Shown piece by piece: positions 12,480 through 24,400 of a DNA stretch of 64,000 bases (positions within the stretch are counted from its first letter, which is position 1; the number at the start of each line of letters is the position of its first letter). The position numbers and the translations under genes are program-made. The DNA is from Xiphias gladius (lineage: Eukaryota > Chordata > Actinopteri > Istiophoriformes > Xiphiidae), in the NCBI RefSeq assembly GCF_016859285.1, contig NC_053422.1:11517501-11581500 (forward strand), given 5' to 3'. The notes below the pieces were generated by a model. The model worked only from the letters and a program-made list of their open reading frames with translations. It did no database searches and had not been told where the DNA came from.

Positions 12480-15472
12480 ATATACATATTTTCTACTAAT
12501 ACAGCTTATTGTATCTACCCATTCTAATATTATTTATTTATTTATTGCTATATAACACAGCTGCAAAGTTCAACAGTTCAGGTAAAGGCTACAGTAAACC
12601 CACACATTAACTAAATGTCAAGCAGTTTACTTATTTTTGACAGCAGAGTAAATGCTTTAAAAAAATATAACCTATATCACAGGTTTCTCTTGGTGGGTTC
12701 TATTCTATAATATTATGTATATATCTATATAATCCCAGATCTTTTTTGTACAATATTTTTGGAGGGGCTGTGTATGAATTTGCTGTGACAGGAAGCTTTG
12801 GACAGGAGTTAGTCTCTCTTCATTTCCTGTGTGAATAAAAGACTGAAGTTTAGCTGCAGTTTTCAAAACAGCAGCGGCACTTGACAGTTATAGTCAAGCT
12901 GCAAAATGTAGCTGAAGAAGACGCAAAAATGAGCACAGACAGTGTGGGGGTCTGTTGCTATGAAGAGGGGGCATTTTCGATGTTTCCCGGGAGGACAATT
13001 GTGTCAAAATCAGTTTATCTTTATCACTACCTAACACAATTGAATCACATACACAGTGTCTGCCATCACCTGTAGACAAGACATCCAAAACATGCAGAGT
13101 GTCTTTAGTAGCTGAAATTTCAGCTTTATAATGGCCAGCTAAACTGTGGAGAAGTATATTTTTATTGTACTAATAAATTACAGATTGTAAAGGTTTTTGA
13201 TTTGAGCTCATGTATGGTAAGCAGATCAAAAACAGCTAGTCCTTGTTCTCTTGGCAACAGACATACTAGACGAGACAAACTAGATGTTCCAAAAAGTACA
13301 AATATAGAAGTTGGGCGAAACAGTGGCACACAAACAAGTGAATTAATCATCATCTGTGACAGATGCACATCGAATTGGAAAGATCTAGTTTTATTTTCTT
13401 TTTTGTTTTATTCTTTTGTCATATTAACACACAGACCTCTTACAGAGATACCTGTTGCCAGACACTTAAGGTCAGGACATCCTGGAAACTTATTAGAGGC
13501 TTGTAAAAGTTGCTCAAGTTAGTGAACAAATCAGGGCTGCTGTTAGTAAGTTAAAGGACCAGATTTGCCAGGATAGAAATCCCCCGATGGGTCAAGACTT
13601 AATCAGCATGGATGTGAGAATACACCAAGAAGGAAGCAGGCAATGGTCCGACTCTGGGTAGGCTACGTCTCAGTGCAACAAGTTTATGATAGTGTAGATG
13701 GTCTTACTACCCCTTTGAAGCTCATCTGCACTGTCAGGCTGGAATCATGCCCATTGTGCCTCAAGAGAGGAACGCTGGAGCAGTGCCTGAGATATTCCCT
13801 GAAGATTCTGACAACAGAAACACTGTCAGAGGAACCACAGCAAACTGAAGGCCTCTGCGGACAACAGCTACAGGTACATACATACATTGTTTAAGACAGT
13901 TTCCCCTGCTATCGGTAGACATTGCTTTCATTAAAGTGGTATTGAAGCCCTGATCTATTGAGAAGAATTCATGACTGGATTCTGCAGGTTGACCTGTACA
14001 TAGTCACTAAACTTGTATGTTCATTTTACCCAAAATCCAAAAAGCCATAGTGTAAATACTAGTATACATTTACCCCTAGTGGTATGTAGCTATGTAGATA
14101 GTTTTGATTTATTTTTGCTCAGGTTTTGAGATATCAACTTCTTAGATTTCAACGACCATCCCAATACAATGAGGTGAGTCTCATTTAAGAAAATGTATTA
14201 TGAAAAACTCAAAAGCAACATGTCCTTCCAGAAACAATACCCCAACCACTCTAAATAATCCACAGACCTCACTGGGAGCAATGTGTATTGGAAATACTGT
14301 ATTTTTTTCTGAGTAAACTGACCCTATGGAAACTGTTGACAGTGAGGTCAGTGATTATCCCGAGTAACTGGGACACTGCAGAAGAATTTTTCAAATGTAA
14401 TTTTTCAAGCTTTTTTAGCAACACAAACTAAACTTTATTCAACCGTATTGCAGTGGGGTGGGGTCAGAAGTTTATGGGGCGATATTTGAAAACACTGGCA
14501 CATTAAAACAAACCAGTAAGAGCAAGATGGCCAGTCAGAAGGTGGATGAATGCCACTGACAGAGGCCAGCAGGCCAGCCTCTCTGCGGGGTCTCTACGTT
14601 TATTGAAATCACGCGTGTGTGCAAGAAGAGGGCCAAAACAGCTATAGGCCATTGGCATGTAACAGAAAATGGTGTGCCCTGTTAAACTGGGAACACACTG
14701 CCCTGTTCAAAGTCCCCCATTAACACTAATTTAATAATGGTAACTGATTTTCAAGATTGTAGAGAGTATGCACTGGTCTGCACCAAATAAGGCAGGTTAC
14801 TGACAATGGGCACCTTAACTTGCACTGCGTGAGAAATTAGGAATAAAATCTTTCACCTCATTTAAGTTTAGGTTATTCCAATCAGTCATGATTAATTCAA
14901 ACATGTTAGACTTTATGACTGAATATTGGTCAAATCTGAATGTGATCCTGTAATGTCAGGTGGTTTGCCACAGAAGTCTACATTCACTGGGCTTGTCTAC
15001 ATCTGTAATCCCCAACAGACAGGCATTAGAATGCGCAATGCCTTCCCTGAAATAAGTTCAATTTGATGGAAACTAGGACGAAAATATATTTAGAGGATAT
15101 GGATGATATGGATCTACTCAGCATGCCTTCAACCCGTGTTGAACCCATTCATATGAGACTGCTGTCACACAAGTTTTTACTAATAGCAGAGACTCCAGTT
15201 AGCAGTCTACTCCCATAAACTCCACTGATAAACCACAGAATTACACTGAATTATATCAAAAAATTTCCAGATAAAAGTTCAGTCTCAGTTTCACATCTCT
15301 GTATGTCAATACTCACGATCGCTCTCTGTTTATCGCCAACGCATGCACACTTTCTATTTCTTTCTTGCTCTCTCTTTTTATGATGAGTAACTTAAATTCT
15401 CTTTAAATGTTTGGAATCACTGAATTAATTTCTGCTCTTAGCAACAGCAATTCACCAAAAGCTGGGCAGCCT

Positions 15473-15473
<1 letters not shown>

Positions 15474-15552
<79 letters not shown>
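15474..15552. repeat. (AC)n microsatellite
   Basis: About 39 AC units. It generates artefactual His/Thr and Cys/Val reading frames on both strands. Confidence 0.97.
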
Positions 15553-15554
<2 letters not shown>

Positions 15555-16865
15555 CTGCCGGGTCGGGTATCCGATGGGTCACCAACAAAACAAACTAATT
15601 GCGGATGGGCAGCGGGTGAAATAAATATAAGAACACAAAAAATAAAATAGAAAACAGAAATGAAAATTAAGGCAGTTTTTAAAAAAATGTTTAAACCAGC
15701 ATAACTTTATCAAGCCTGATTAGCTGCCATAATTTTTTTTTTTTTATCGTGAATGCCTACGACACAACCTTTAACCTCTCAATTCGTCATCTCAGAATTT
15801 AAAATGCAGCTGACACTTTGGATATGTGGACAGATACTTAACCATAAAATTGGTAATTATTATAAAATCACTGTCCATTACATCAACAACAGGTGGGAAC
15901 TGACTGAGTGAGGTGTTTTGCACTTATGAAAGGGACATTACATCATGCAAAATGACCAGACCAGCCATCATGTAAACTTTACAACAACAGCCTACAATCT
16001 AGATGAGTTTTATACTGTGTAGCCTATGTGTTTAATTAAAGTTATGGGTATGGGTCAAGTCATGGGACATATATTAACTGGTTTAATATAGAGATAACTG
16101 AAGGTAGTGGGTTGGTTCAGTGCCAAGCTTTGTGGGAGTCGGGAAGGTGTGGGTTTGCAAATTGAACCCATGCAGAGTCAATAGCGGTTGGAACTCATAA
16201 AAAAAGAATTAATTAATTAATTTAAAAACAAACAAACAAACAGGCAAAAAAAAGCTTCAACTCCAACCTTTAACATCCCATTTGGTTTCATACTATTCCA
16301 TTAAGTGACAGCTGGGCGAGGTAACAGGCCAACTAACTCAGCAATGAGCCAACAAAGGCAACAACAAGAAGACTGCAAGGGAATATATGAAATATTTTTT
16401 TAAAAATCAGCTTTTCAAATGTTTTATGAGGAAGGAAATGCATTAATCATGTTTGTTAGACCTAAAGAATACACACATTATGTTTTTGTTGAGAACACAT
16501 GAATATAAAATCAAATTTGTTTGTTTACAAGAACCCTCCACGGGGCACCTTTAAGATCATAAGAGGGACTTCTGATGAAAGGCAAATCTGTCGTCTATCC
16601 AGATTCACTGGAAGATGTTTTATATTCAGCTGAATAATGAAATTTTAAGAACCAACTAAAACAAGACCTCAGAAACAAATTTGTAGCCAAACATACAACA
16701 TGACTTCACTATGCCACACCAGGTGGACACTGATGTCAACATAACTCCATAACTGAAATCATAAAAAACTTTATAGAAACTGCTTCAACTGACGTAGAGG
16801 CTGTTTTGTATGAAAAAAACAGCCTAAGTTTTGTTTACAAGTTTATAAACACAGATTGAGAGCTT

Positions 16866-17172
16866 TAACAATCAGTCAAATAGTTAAGTGAAAGAAAATT
16901 AATCAGCAACAATCTATCAAGCTAAAATGCCAAACATTCTCTGGTCCCAGCTTCTCTAATATGAGGATGTGCTACCTTTCTTAGTTTTACTGTTTAGGTT
17001 TTGGTCGGTTGGAAAAACAAGCTATTTGTAGATGTCACATTGGGATTCAGTTTATTCTGATGGGCCTATTTAATAATTTTTTACATTTTATAGACCAGAT
17101 AAGTAATTGATCAAGCAAGAACATACTTGCTATATTAATCACTAATGAAAATAATAGTTAGATGCAGCCCTA
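16866..17172 (-). repeat. MITE-like repeat copy, GGGCTGAAACTAAC family
   Basis: It ends in AATAGTTAGATGCAGCCCTA, close to the reverse complement of the family's start. The internal TTTATAGACCA segment and fragments of the TAATCGATTAATCG-type ends are shared with the copies at 29.5, 34.2, 50.2, 55.1 and 60.8 kb. Confidence 0.65.
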
Positions 17173-18474
17173 TATGGATATTACATGTTTGCTTAGCTAT
17201 CATCATTGAATTGATATGATATTGGACACCAGTAGATAGGTATCATTGCTTTCTACTGTCACATGCTCATGTTGTATGTCAGTTAAATTCAGAGCCATTG
17301 GAATAGATCTAGCACATCTTGAATTTTGATCCTGCCCACATACGAATCTGCCTTGTCTATTAATTCTGGCACGCTGTGTTTGGAGCCAGGCTCAGTGAGA
17401 ATACAAGCTCTGGCTGCCTCTCAAGGTGTGCTATTGTACCCCACATGATAAACAGATGCAGCTGTCATCTCCACATTTTCCAACGCAGCCTCACGGCCCT
17501 TCCCTCACCGGCACTTAAGGAAGTTGAGAGCTACAGTCAAAATGGCTAAAAATGGAAGAATAATGCTGAGGGCAGACAAATTCAAGTGGGGAGGGCGAAC
17601 AAAAAACTCTTTGGTATTGAAACTGTTGTGATAGGATAGGTAGTGTTTAAGATGAACATCTATGAATAGATGAACTACATCAACTTTCCATTTTATCACC
17701 ATAAGTTGCAAGTAGGACTAATGACCTTGAATTAAAAAAGGTGACAAGTGGCGCACAACATGTTGGTCAGAAAACAATTTCAACTGAAAAGGACCTTGCA
17801 GCTGTTGAGGCATCAGCGTACACATTTAGTAGCATGTTTAAGAAACTGAATATTATACTCAGTTATGTTGTTACTTTCTACATTGTTATTTTGCTTGACT
17901 AAATGCCACGCACAACCAGTGATGTGTATTATTTAAACCTTTGAGGTGGGCTGCGTATCAGTTGTAAAATATTAAACAAACAAAAAACATCACATCGGTT
18001 GACTTAAGAGCAGTGTACACAGTCACTGTTTTTGTTAAGTGCTGTAAGTGACATGTTAGTAAGCTCTAAGGGAAATTAAAAAGTATACTGTATATGTGGG
18101 CAAATTATATTTGAGGTCAAAAGGCATGTACATACATTTTCTGCCCTCAACTTTAATTTCTGATGAGTGAGGTCTCACTGTCAGACAGCTTTTATCTGTG
18201 TTCGTGACAGCTAAGTCTTAATGACAGAACACTGAGTACTGTCATAAATAACCTAATCTGGTAAGATGCATTAGACGGGATCCTGTTCTGTGGAATACTA
18301 ACATGTATCCACGAGTTTAGATTGTTAAAATCAAGTTTGAAAACGTGCACACTTGGTCCGTGCTAAGTGAATGAGCCGAGTCAGCTTTTTGAACTACAAA
18401 CGAAAATCCCTACTCCTCAGTATGTTAGTTCCTGTGCCTGCAGCCAGCGGGCCGGAGAGGTGGACAAATGCAGG

Positions 18475-18800
18475 CGACTCGATCAGCCTGGTTATTTCAG
18501 GTCAGAGCGTGTACTAGGTTGTTAGATGTTAGCTACCGCGCCGTGTGATCCTCCACAAAAGCTAAACGTCCCAAGGGAGCTCGACTCACAGCCTGAACCA
18601 AACCACCACCAGCGGCGGCTTAGACGTAACGCTAGGGTATTATCCAAGCGAGATGCCCTTCCGGACAGACCGAAGCTGATGTTGATATTTTTGTTCCGCC
18701 GGACCGCAGTCTGCGGCCATTAAGCTCAAGGGGTGGCTATCAGTGAACTGTCTGCGTTGTCCTGCTGTTATCACATCGCAGAAACTGTACCGAACACCGT
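18475..18800. promoter_or_regulatory. Short CpG-rich patch upstream of the tRNA gene
   Basis: Dense CpG compared with its flanks. On the minus strand an ATG at 18718-18720 in good context opens a 26-codon ORF (MAADCGPAEQKY...) that ends in a stop. Nothing else supports a gene. It may be an open-chromatin patch of the neighbouring tRNA gene or a lone promoter. Confidence 0.3.
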
Positions 18801-18873
18801 GATCACGTCATATCCAGCCACTCTCGGCGTGGCATGTCTTCATTAGTAAAAATGCTCGCAGAGGCAGTCATCT

Positions 18874-18946
18874 GGTTCCATAGTGTAGCGGTTATCACGT
18901 CTGCTTTACACGCAGAAGGTCCTGGGTTCGAGCCCCAGTGGAACCA
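18874..18946 (+). tRNA. tRNA-Val (anticodon UAC)
   Basis: A 73-nt cloverleaf without intron. The acceptor stem GGTTCCA (18874-18880) pairs with TGGAACC (18939-18945) and the discriminator is A. The anticodon arm is TCTGC-TTTACAC-GCAGA, giving anticodon TAC. The T arm is CCTGG-GTTCGAG-CCCAG. The pol III A box (TAGTGTAGCGG) and B box (GGTTCGAGCCC) match the tRNA consensus. A TTTT run just downstream (about 18954-18957) fits a pol III terminator. CCA is not encoded, as expected for eukaryotes. No mismatch is visible, so it looks functional. Confidence 0.96.
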
Positions 18947-18953
18947 GGAGTTC

Positions 18954-18957
18954 TTTT
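18954..18957 (+). terminator. Pol III T-run terminator of tRNA-Val
   Basis: TTTT lies about 8 nt after the tRNA 3' end, the usual pol III stop signal. Confidence 0.7.
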
Positions 18958-18959
18958 CT

Positions 18960-20030
18960 GTCCTACACAAATGACTCGGCCGGTTAGGGATCATCAATAT
19001 ACAGGAAAATTTCATTGTATGAATGAGGTGCCAATAAATTACCATTTCCAACTGATGCTTAGATGTAGTTAAAGCGAAATAAGATTGTGGGGTTCAAGGG
19101 AGCTAAGTTTTTTTAGAGGAGAGGGGGAAGGAAATTCTCAAGCATTTTTTCAAATAAAGGGACTTTTGGAAAAATTATGTAAGCAACATTGTTCTTAATG
19201 TGTAATTAAAGAGTAAAAAGGGGGGAAACAGCCACACATTGTATTACAGCCCACATACTTTTTCTTACTGTGTAATGTAAATTTCACATTTGTAGTGTCA
19301 TTCATTAACAAACATTACTGTAGTGTTTAGGAGGAAATACGGTATATAAATAATTTATTATCATGTCTTGTGCCTCAGTATATGATTCAGAATATAGACA
19401 GGGCGAGAAATGGGACTTCAATTTTGAAATTTTGCTGCTGTTGGCCCAGCACAGCAGCAGCTAAGAACAGGTACGCTGGAGTGGTAAACAAAGATACCTA
19501 TTTCTCAAAGGCAAAGCTGTGGAAGGTTTCTATTGTCATCTAAGGAGGAAAAACAACAACGCAATGAAGTCGTGTAACAATATAAAAAAAACAATTGGAG
19601 GTGGCTCAAACATGGCTAATATTTTAATGAGGAACATAGTAATTATTATATTAATTGTTTTAATCATACAGTAAGAATGAGGTATGTGGGCAGAATTATA
19701 TTTGTTAGCACCATTATCGCCCATTCATTTTTGTTTCCCAGCAGTGTACCTTGTAAGAACCTAGTATTTACAAAAATACTTATGGTATAATTTATTTCTC
19801 CTTTCCTCTACGATGCTTAGTTGTTACTCCCTTGTTCCCATAGTCGGGTTTTCTACCTCTTATCCTAAATTAAATACCAGTCGGAATTGGTAGAGTATTT
19901 TATTGATACCTTTTTCATATAATGAAATGATATTGTAAATTGTGGGCTGTATTATAAAGTGTTGCCAACAAATCATTTGAAATGTATTTATATGACAATA
20001 CAAAATAATCTGTTCCAAATGGGGAAAGTT
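18960..20030. other. No gene seen
   Basis: AT-rich intergenic DNA between the tRNA gene and the repeat at 20036. I see no supported feature. Confidence 0.5.
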
Positions 20031-20035
20031 AGAAA

Positions 20036-20515
20036 ATACACTCAATTGCCAACTTTATTATGCACGCCTGTCAAATGTAATGCAATCACAAACAAAAGCT
20101 CAGCCACAAATTCTACCTTTGCAATGATAATAATGTTCAGTTCTGAGTGACACTGTCGGAAAGTGGTTAATTCAACTATATGTCCATTGGTTCATTAGTT
20201 TGAGGTTGTAGTTTGCAGTGGTGTTGACCAGAACAGCATTATATTGAGCTGTTTCTGATGTTTTGCCAAACCCATTTACAAACATGAGAAAGGCAGAATA
20301 TTAGAAAAACATTTCAACATAATGCAGTCCAGTACAAGACCACCACTCACTATGACTGCAATAATAAACATATACGTGAATTAAAACCTCTCTGTCAGTG
20401 TCAACAAAAACTGAACACTATAATCTCCCTAAATGAAGAATTTGTGGCAGGTCTGTTGTAATGGATTGCATTAAACTGTATAGGTGCACCTAATAAAGTA
20501 GCCAGAGAGTGTATA
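20036..20515. mobile_element. Non-autonomous DNA transposon (MITE), TIR type ACACTC..CCACTTTATTAGG
   Basis: The left end reads ACACTCAATTGCCAACTTTA. The right end, reverse-complemented, reads ACACTCTCTGGCTACTTTAT, followed on both sides by similar GCACxCCT and AATGCAATC blocks. These are imperfect terminal inverted repeats about 50 bp long bounding about 480 bp with no transposase ORF. A second copy lies at 59005-59372 and a fragment at 21960-22080. Confidence 0.8.
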
Positions 20516-20599
20516 TAGTTTTTGTGATTTGGGTGAAATCATCGAAGAAAAACTCATTAAAAAAAAAAAAAAAAAATCTTCTCCCTTCAAAAATCAACA

Positions 20600-20650
20600 A
20601 AATCTTTAATTTTGCGCAGGGGTGCCCAAACTTTCGCATACAACTTTAAA
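20600..20650. repeat. Fragment of a dispersed repeat (GGGGTGCCCAAACTTTCGCA)
   Basis: I recognise this GGGGTGCCCAAACTTTxGCATA string as one common in fish genomic repeats. Only a fragment is visible, next to a poly(A) run at about 20560-20577. Confidence 0.4.
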
Positions 20651-20937
20651 CCATACTCCAAATGTATCAGTTAAGTAATTAATTGTAAATAACCACGGTG
20701 TGTGAGTCCGGTGTGGGATTATCCAGGTGCAACACTTCAGCCCCTTTATACTTAACTTACGGGTTCACCACATACAGACTTTACAGGTGCTAACTGAGAG
20801 ATATCAGGGCCCCTCACATTCCCAACGGCTACATTTTGAGTTTAAGGACATTAGCTAATAAGCAATTTAAAAAAAACAAAACCAAAATGAATGAATAAAT
20901 AAATAATTAAGTAAGTAAATAAATAAATATACTCACC

Positions 20938-21130
20938 AAATTTTCTGCTGTAGAAAAACTGGATCTTGGGGGGCGTATGACCTCTTTAATTTTCGTAGCA
21001 TTTCATATTTTTGTCTGTCACAGTGCGAACAAGCAGCTATCCGCGGACAACAGCGCCATCTATTTTTCCCACCGCTTGGTATGTACTGACCATTTTGACC
21101 CTGTTCTTCAGCACAGCCGTCTTTCAACCA
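20938..21130 (-). other. Possible first exon of a divergent minus-strand transcript
   Basis: An open frame on the minus strand ends at a good donor (TTTG/GTGAGTAT at about 20937). An in-frame ATG near 21003 would give MLRKLKRSYAPQDP.... It sits head to head with cstf2, about 300 bp from its ATG, a common bidirectional-promoter arrangement. I find no matching downstream exon and the phase does not join the big exon at 3924. It may be a non-coding divergent transcript or chance. Confidence 0.2.
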
Positions 21131-21480
21131 AGTATCATTGTTGCTGGTTAATTATTAAAGAGGCAAAAAGAAAAAAAAAACACACAACAACATTTGGGTC
21201 GCGGATAGTGTCCCATTTAAAAATGTCAGGAAAGGTCGCACTCTTGGTATCTGTATGTGGCCTTTTCCCCGCCAACGGATATTGTCTCATTGTGACTTCC
21301 TAGTGCCCCATTCATTTCTGTCCCCAAAATGGCGAACGTAGCCGCTGCCGCCGCCGCCGCGGCTGCAGCAGCCGCCGCTGCCGCCGCGAGTAGAGACCCA
21401 GCCGTCGACCGTTCGTTACGATCCGTGTTTGGTGAGTTTGTGGCCGCTGCTCTCTCTCCGGCACAGGCTGGTGTACCCGT
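21100..21480. promoter_or_regulatory. cstf2 promoter/5' UTR CpG-rich region
   Basis: CpG-rich sequence around the cstf2 start codon, with no TATA box at a sensible distance, fits a TATA-less housekeeping promoter. It may be bidirectional given the divergent exon-like sequence at 20938-21130. Confidence 0.5.
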
Positions 21481-24400
21481 TAGATACATAATAAGTCGAT
21501 AAAGTAACGGCTAATGAATGAAGGCTCGCTAACGTATGTGGCTTGGGCTAGTGTTACTGTTAGCTGGGGCAACGAGGGGAAGAGCAAGCAAATAAAACGT
21601 TACACGAAAAGCTGCATTTATTTTCAATGTCATACTAACATTGCTTATATTTCATAATTATTTTAGTGGGGAACATTCCGTATGAAGCCACAGAAGAGCA
21701 GCTGAAAGACATCTTTTCTGAAGTCGGACTCGTTGTCAGCTTCAGGTGAGTGGAAGAGGTTTCCACTGGATCAAGTAGCCAAAAGTGTGCGCATCCAACC
21801 CCACCTAAAACTAAATATTGCATCACAATGTTTAAACAATCACTATTACATGTCTTTTACTAGCTACAATGTGTGTTTTCTCTGTACATACCAGAGTTGT
21901 TGCTTTTTTTTTGTATCGTGATCTCTTAGGTAGAGCTCTCTTTTTTTTGGTCTGTATTCACTCAGATATAAGTTTCATAGGTACACCTAGCTATAATTAA
22001 TGCAGTCTAGTACAAAAGTCCTGCGACAAATCCTACCTTCATGAAGGTTATGATGTTCAGTTTTTATTGAAACTTGGAAATTTCAGTGTGCGGGCAGCCT
22101 CTCCTTTTCCTCGTAGCTATGTGACGTGCCCCGTAACCAAAGTCCAGCTATTAAACCCTGTTCTCTAGACTTTCCTTGGTCAAATCAACAATCCAAGCTT
22201 GTACCCTCCTATGATTTTGTGTTTTAAAGTTAAAGTTTTTCCAGTGGGACTTCCCAGCTTGTGTTAGTCGACTTTCAACAAGTGGAGTTTGTAATCATCA
22301 TATCTGTCCTCTGGTTTTCAGGTTAGTATATGACAGGGAGACAGGAAAGCCGAAGGGATATGGCTTCTGTGAATATCAAGACCAGGAGACGGCACTCAGT
22401 GCCATGCGGAACCTGAACGGGAGAGAGTTCAGCGGGCGAGCTCTCCGTGTTGACAATGCAGCCAGTGAGAAAAACAAGGAAGAGCTCAAAAGTAAGTGTT
22501 TGCTTCATCTTGGCACTATTTCATTTGAAGTTGCTGTTTGTGTTCTGATTAAAAGGTGTCTGTGAAAAGCTACAGCTCCCTGCCATTTCTGTCGTGGACA
22601 GGTTTGGGAACGGGAGCCCCCATTATTGAGTCTCCTTATGGAGATAGTGTCCAGCCAGAGGAGGCCCCAGAGTCCATCAGCAGAGCTGTGGCCAGTCTGC
22701 CGCCAGAGCAGATGTTTGAACTTATGAAACAGATGAAGGTAGGCTGGTTTACTGCCTCAGATTTTTACTAGCAACTGTTTCGGCTCCCTCTTGCGTGGGA
22801 CGGTTTCAAATATAATACAGGTCTCACACTAATTGAGCTATTTTCCTTTACATTCCTTTTTTATAGATATTTTAAATTGAATAACTTAGCATTTCCAGAG
22901 AGAAGTTAACCACTTTCATTGAGCTGTCTGGACGCTGTTTAACTTACAGTGGTAGTCAGTGGGGTGTGCACTTACCAACACAACAACCATCCTGGGTACT
23001 ACTTAATGGGCAGTTATGATGCCCAGTCTCTAGCATCATGAATCAATCTCTAGAACTGGTGCATCAATGGCATTTCTAGATTATACTGGTGTATTTATGC
23101 ACAGATCTTTGTATAACAGCCAGCATAAACTTTGGACTTTCTGTTAGAAGTTTAAATCAAAAAATATGAATTAACTGACTGAATGTTGCAGAGGTTTTTT
23201 TTAAAAATATAACCATGTATCTAGGTGAAATTAAAGTATTGAACACATATCTAATGAGGAATCTAATATTAAAAATATGCTACTGTGCTTTTCTCCAAAA
23301 GACATGTTCAGAGGCTGTATCTATAATGCCACCTACTCTTTTCAGTCTCCGATAAAGATGGGGACAAATGTTTTCTCTCAGTTTGAATCACCTCCAGTAT
23401 GACAACTGTATGCCGATGCTCTTCTTTCGCTCTCATTAATGATGGCTGTGGTGTACAGCCTGTCTCTCTCAGCTCTGCCAAAAAAGCCTCATCTTTGCAC
23501 AGCTGGCAGTCTGCTTCATTAAACTCAAAGAAACAACACACTGCAGGCATTTTTTTCACTACTGGAAAAGTGTTTTGTTCCACCAAAGCCTGTGTCAGTA
23601 GGACAGCTCCATATGCTGATCAGAGTGTGTGCGTTACCACAAATATTGTTGCACGTCTTTGTCTAATGTTTTGTGCTCATGCAGCACATGTCCATAACCA
23701 ACTTTTGTTTGTTATGGACATGTATTTGAATCATACGTGGGTGGCAAAAAATAAAGTTTTTTTTTTTTTTTTTGCTCTGCCCAGTTGTGATTTTTGGTGC
23801 AGTCTATGATATCAGATTTCAAGATTCTGTTGCTGAAAATTTGAATTCTGTCCCTCCAGCTGTGTGTGCAGAACAGTCCCCAGGAGGCGAGGAACATGCT
23901 GCTGCAGAACCCTCAGCTGGCTTACGCTCTGTTGCAGGCTCAAGTGGTCATGCGGATTGTTGACCCTGAGATAGCCTTGGTGAGAGAAGCCGGATTGAGA
24001 ATGAAGAGATTAGTTAAATCTTAAATCTGTTATTTGACGCAAGGTTAAAATAATAAGTTCATCTTGGGTGTGACCTTTTCATTTGTCAGTAGATATGAAT
24101 GTTAATCTGCACTTCTGAACCAAAACAAATTTTTGAGAGATGCTTTTCTGTATACTCCATATGCAGAAAATGCTCCACCGTCAAACTACAGTCCAGCCTC
24201 TGATACCCAGCGGACAGGGTGGAGGAGCACCGCCAGTCAATCCACCTCCTGTACAGCCCAGTGTCCCTGTGTCTCAGCCACAGCCTGTGGTAAGTAGAAC
24301 AGTCTTCCACTCTCTAAAATAATATACACTTACACTTTTGAATTTGGTTTTTCTCCAAATTCATAACAGAATGTTTTTGTAAAAATGGCTCCCAAGATGA

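Larger units (their letters stand above)
11641..18400. other. Intergenic stretch with simple repeats and one MITE-like copy
   Basis: Mostly AT-rich sequence without a supported gene. It contains the microsatellites at 12414-12477 and 15474-15552, the repeat copy at 16866-17172, and a weak coding-like island at about 12880-13900 that is interrupted in every frame. Confidence 0.5.

Noticed and set aside
15403-15598. Open frames on both strands with long His/Thr or Cys/Val runs
   Set aside because: They are translations of the (AC)n microsatellite; the same applies at 32.7, 35.9 and 46.7 kb.
16080-16200. Possible tRNA-derived SINE (GGTTTGCAAATTGAACCC)
   Set aside because: The B-box-like string lacks an A box at the right distance and no tail or second copy is visible.
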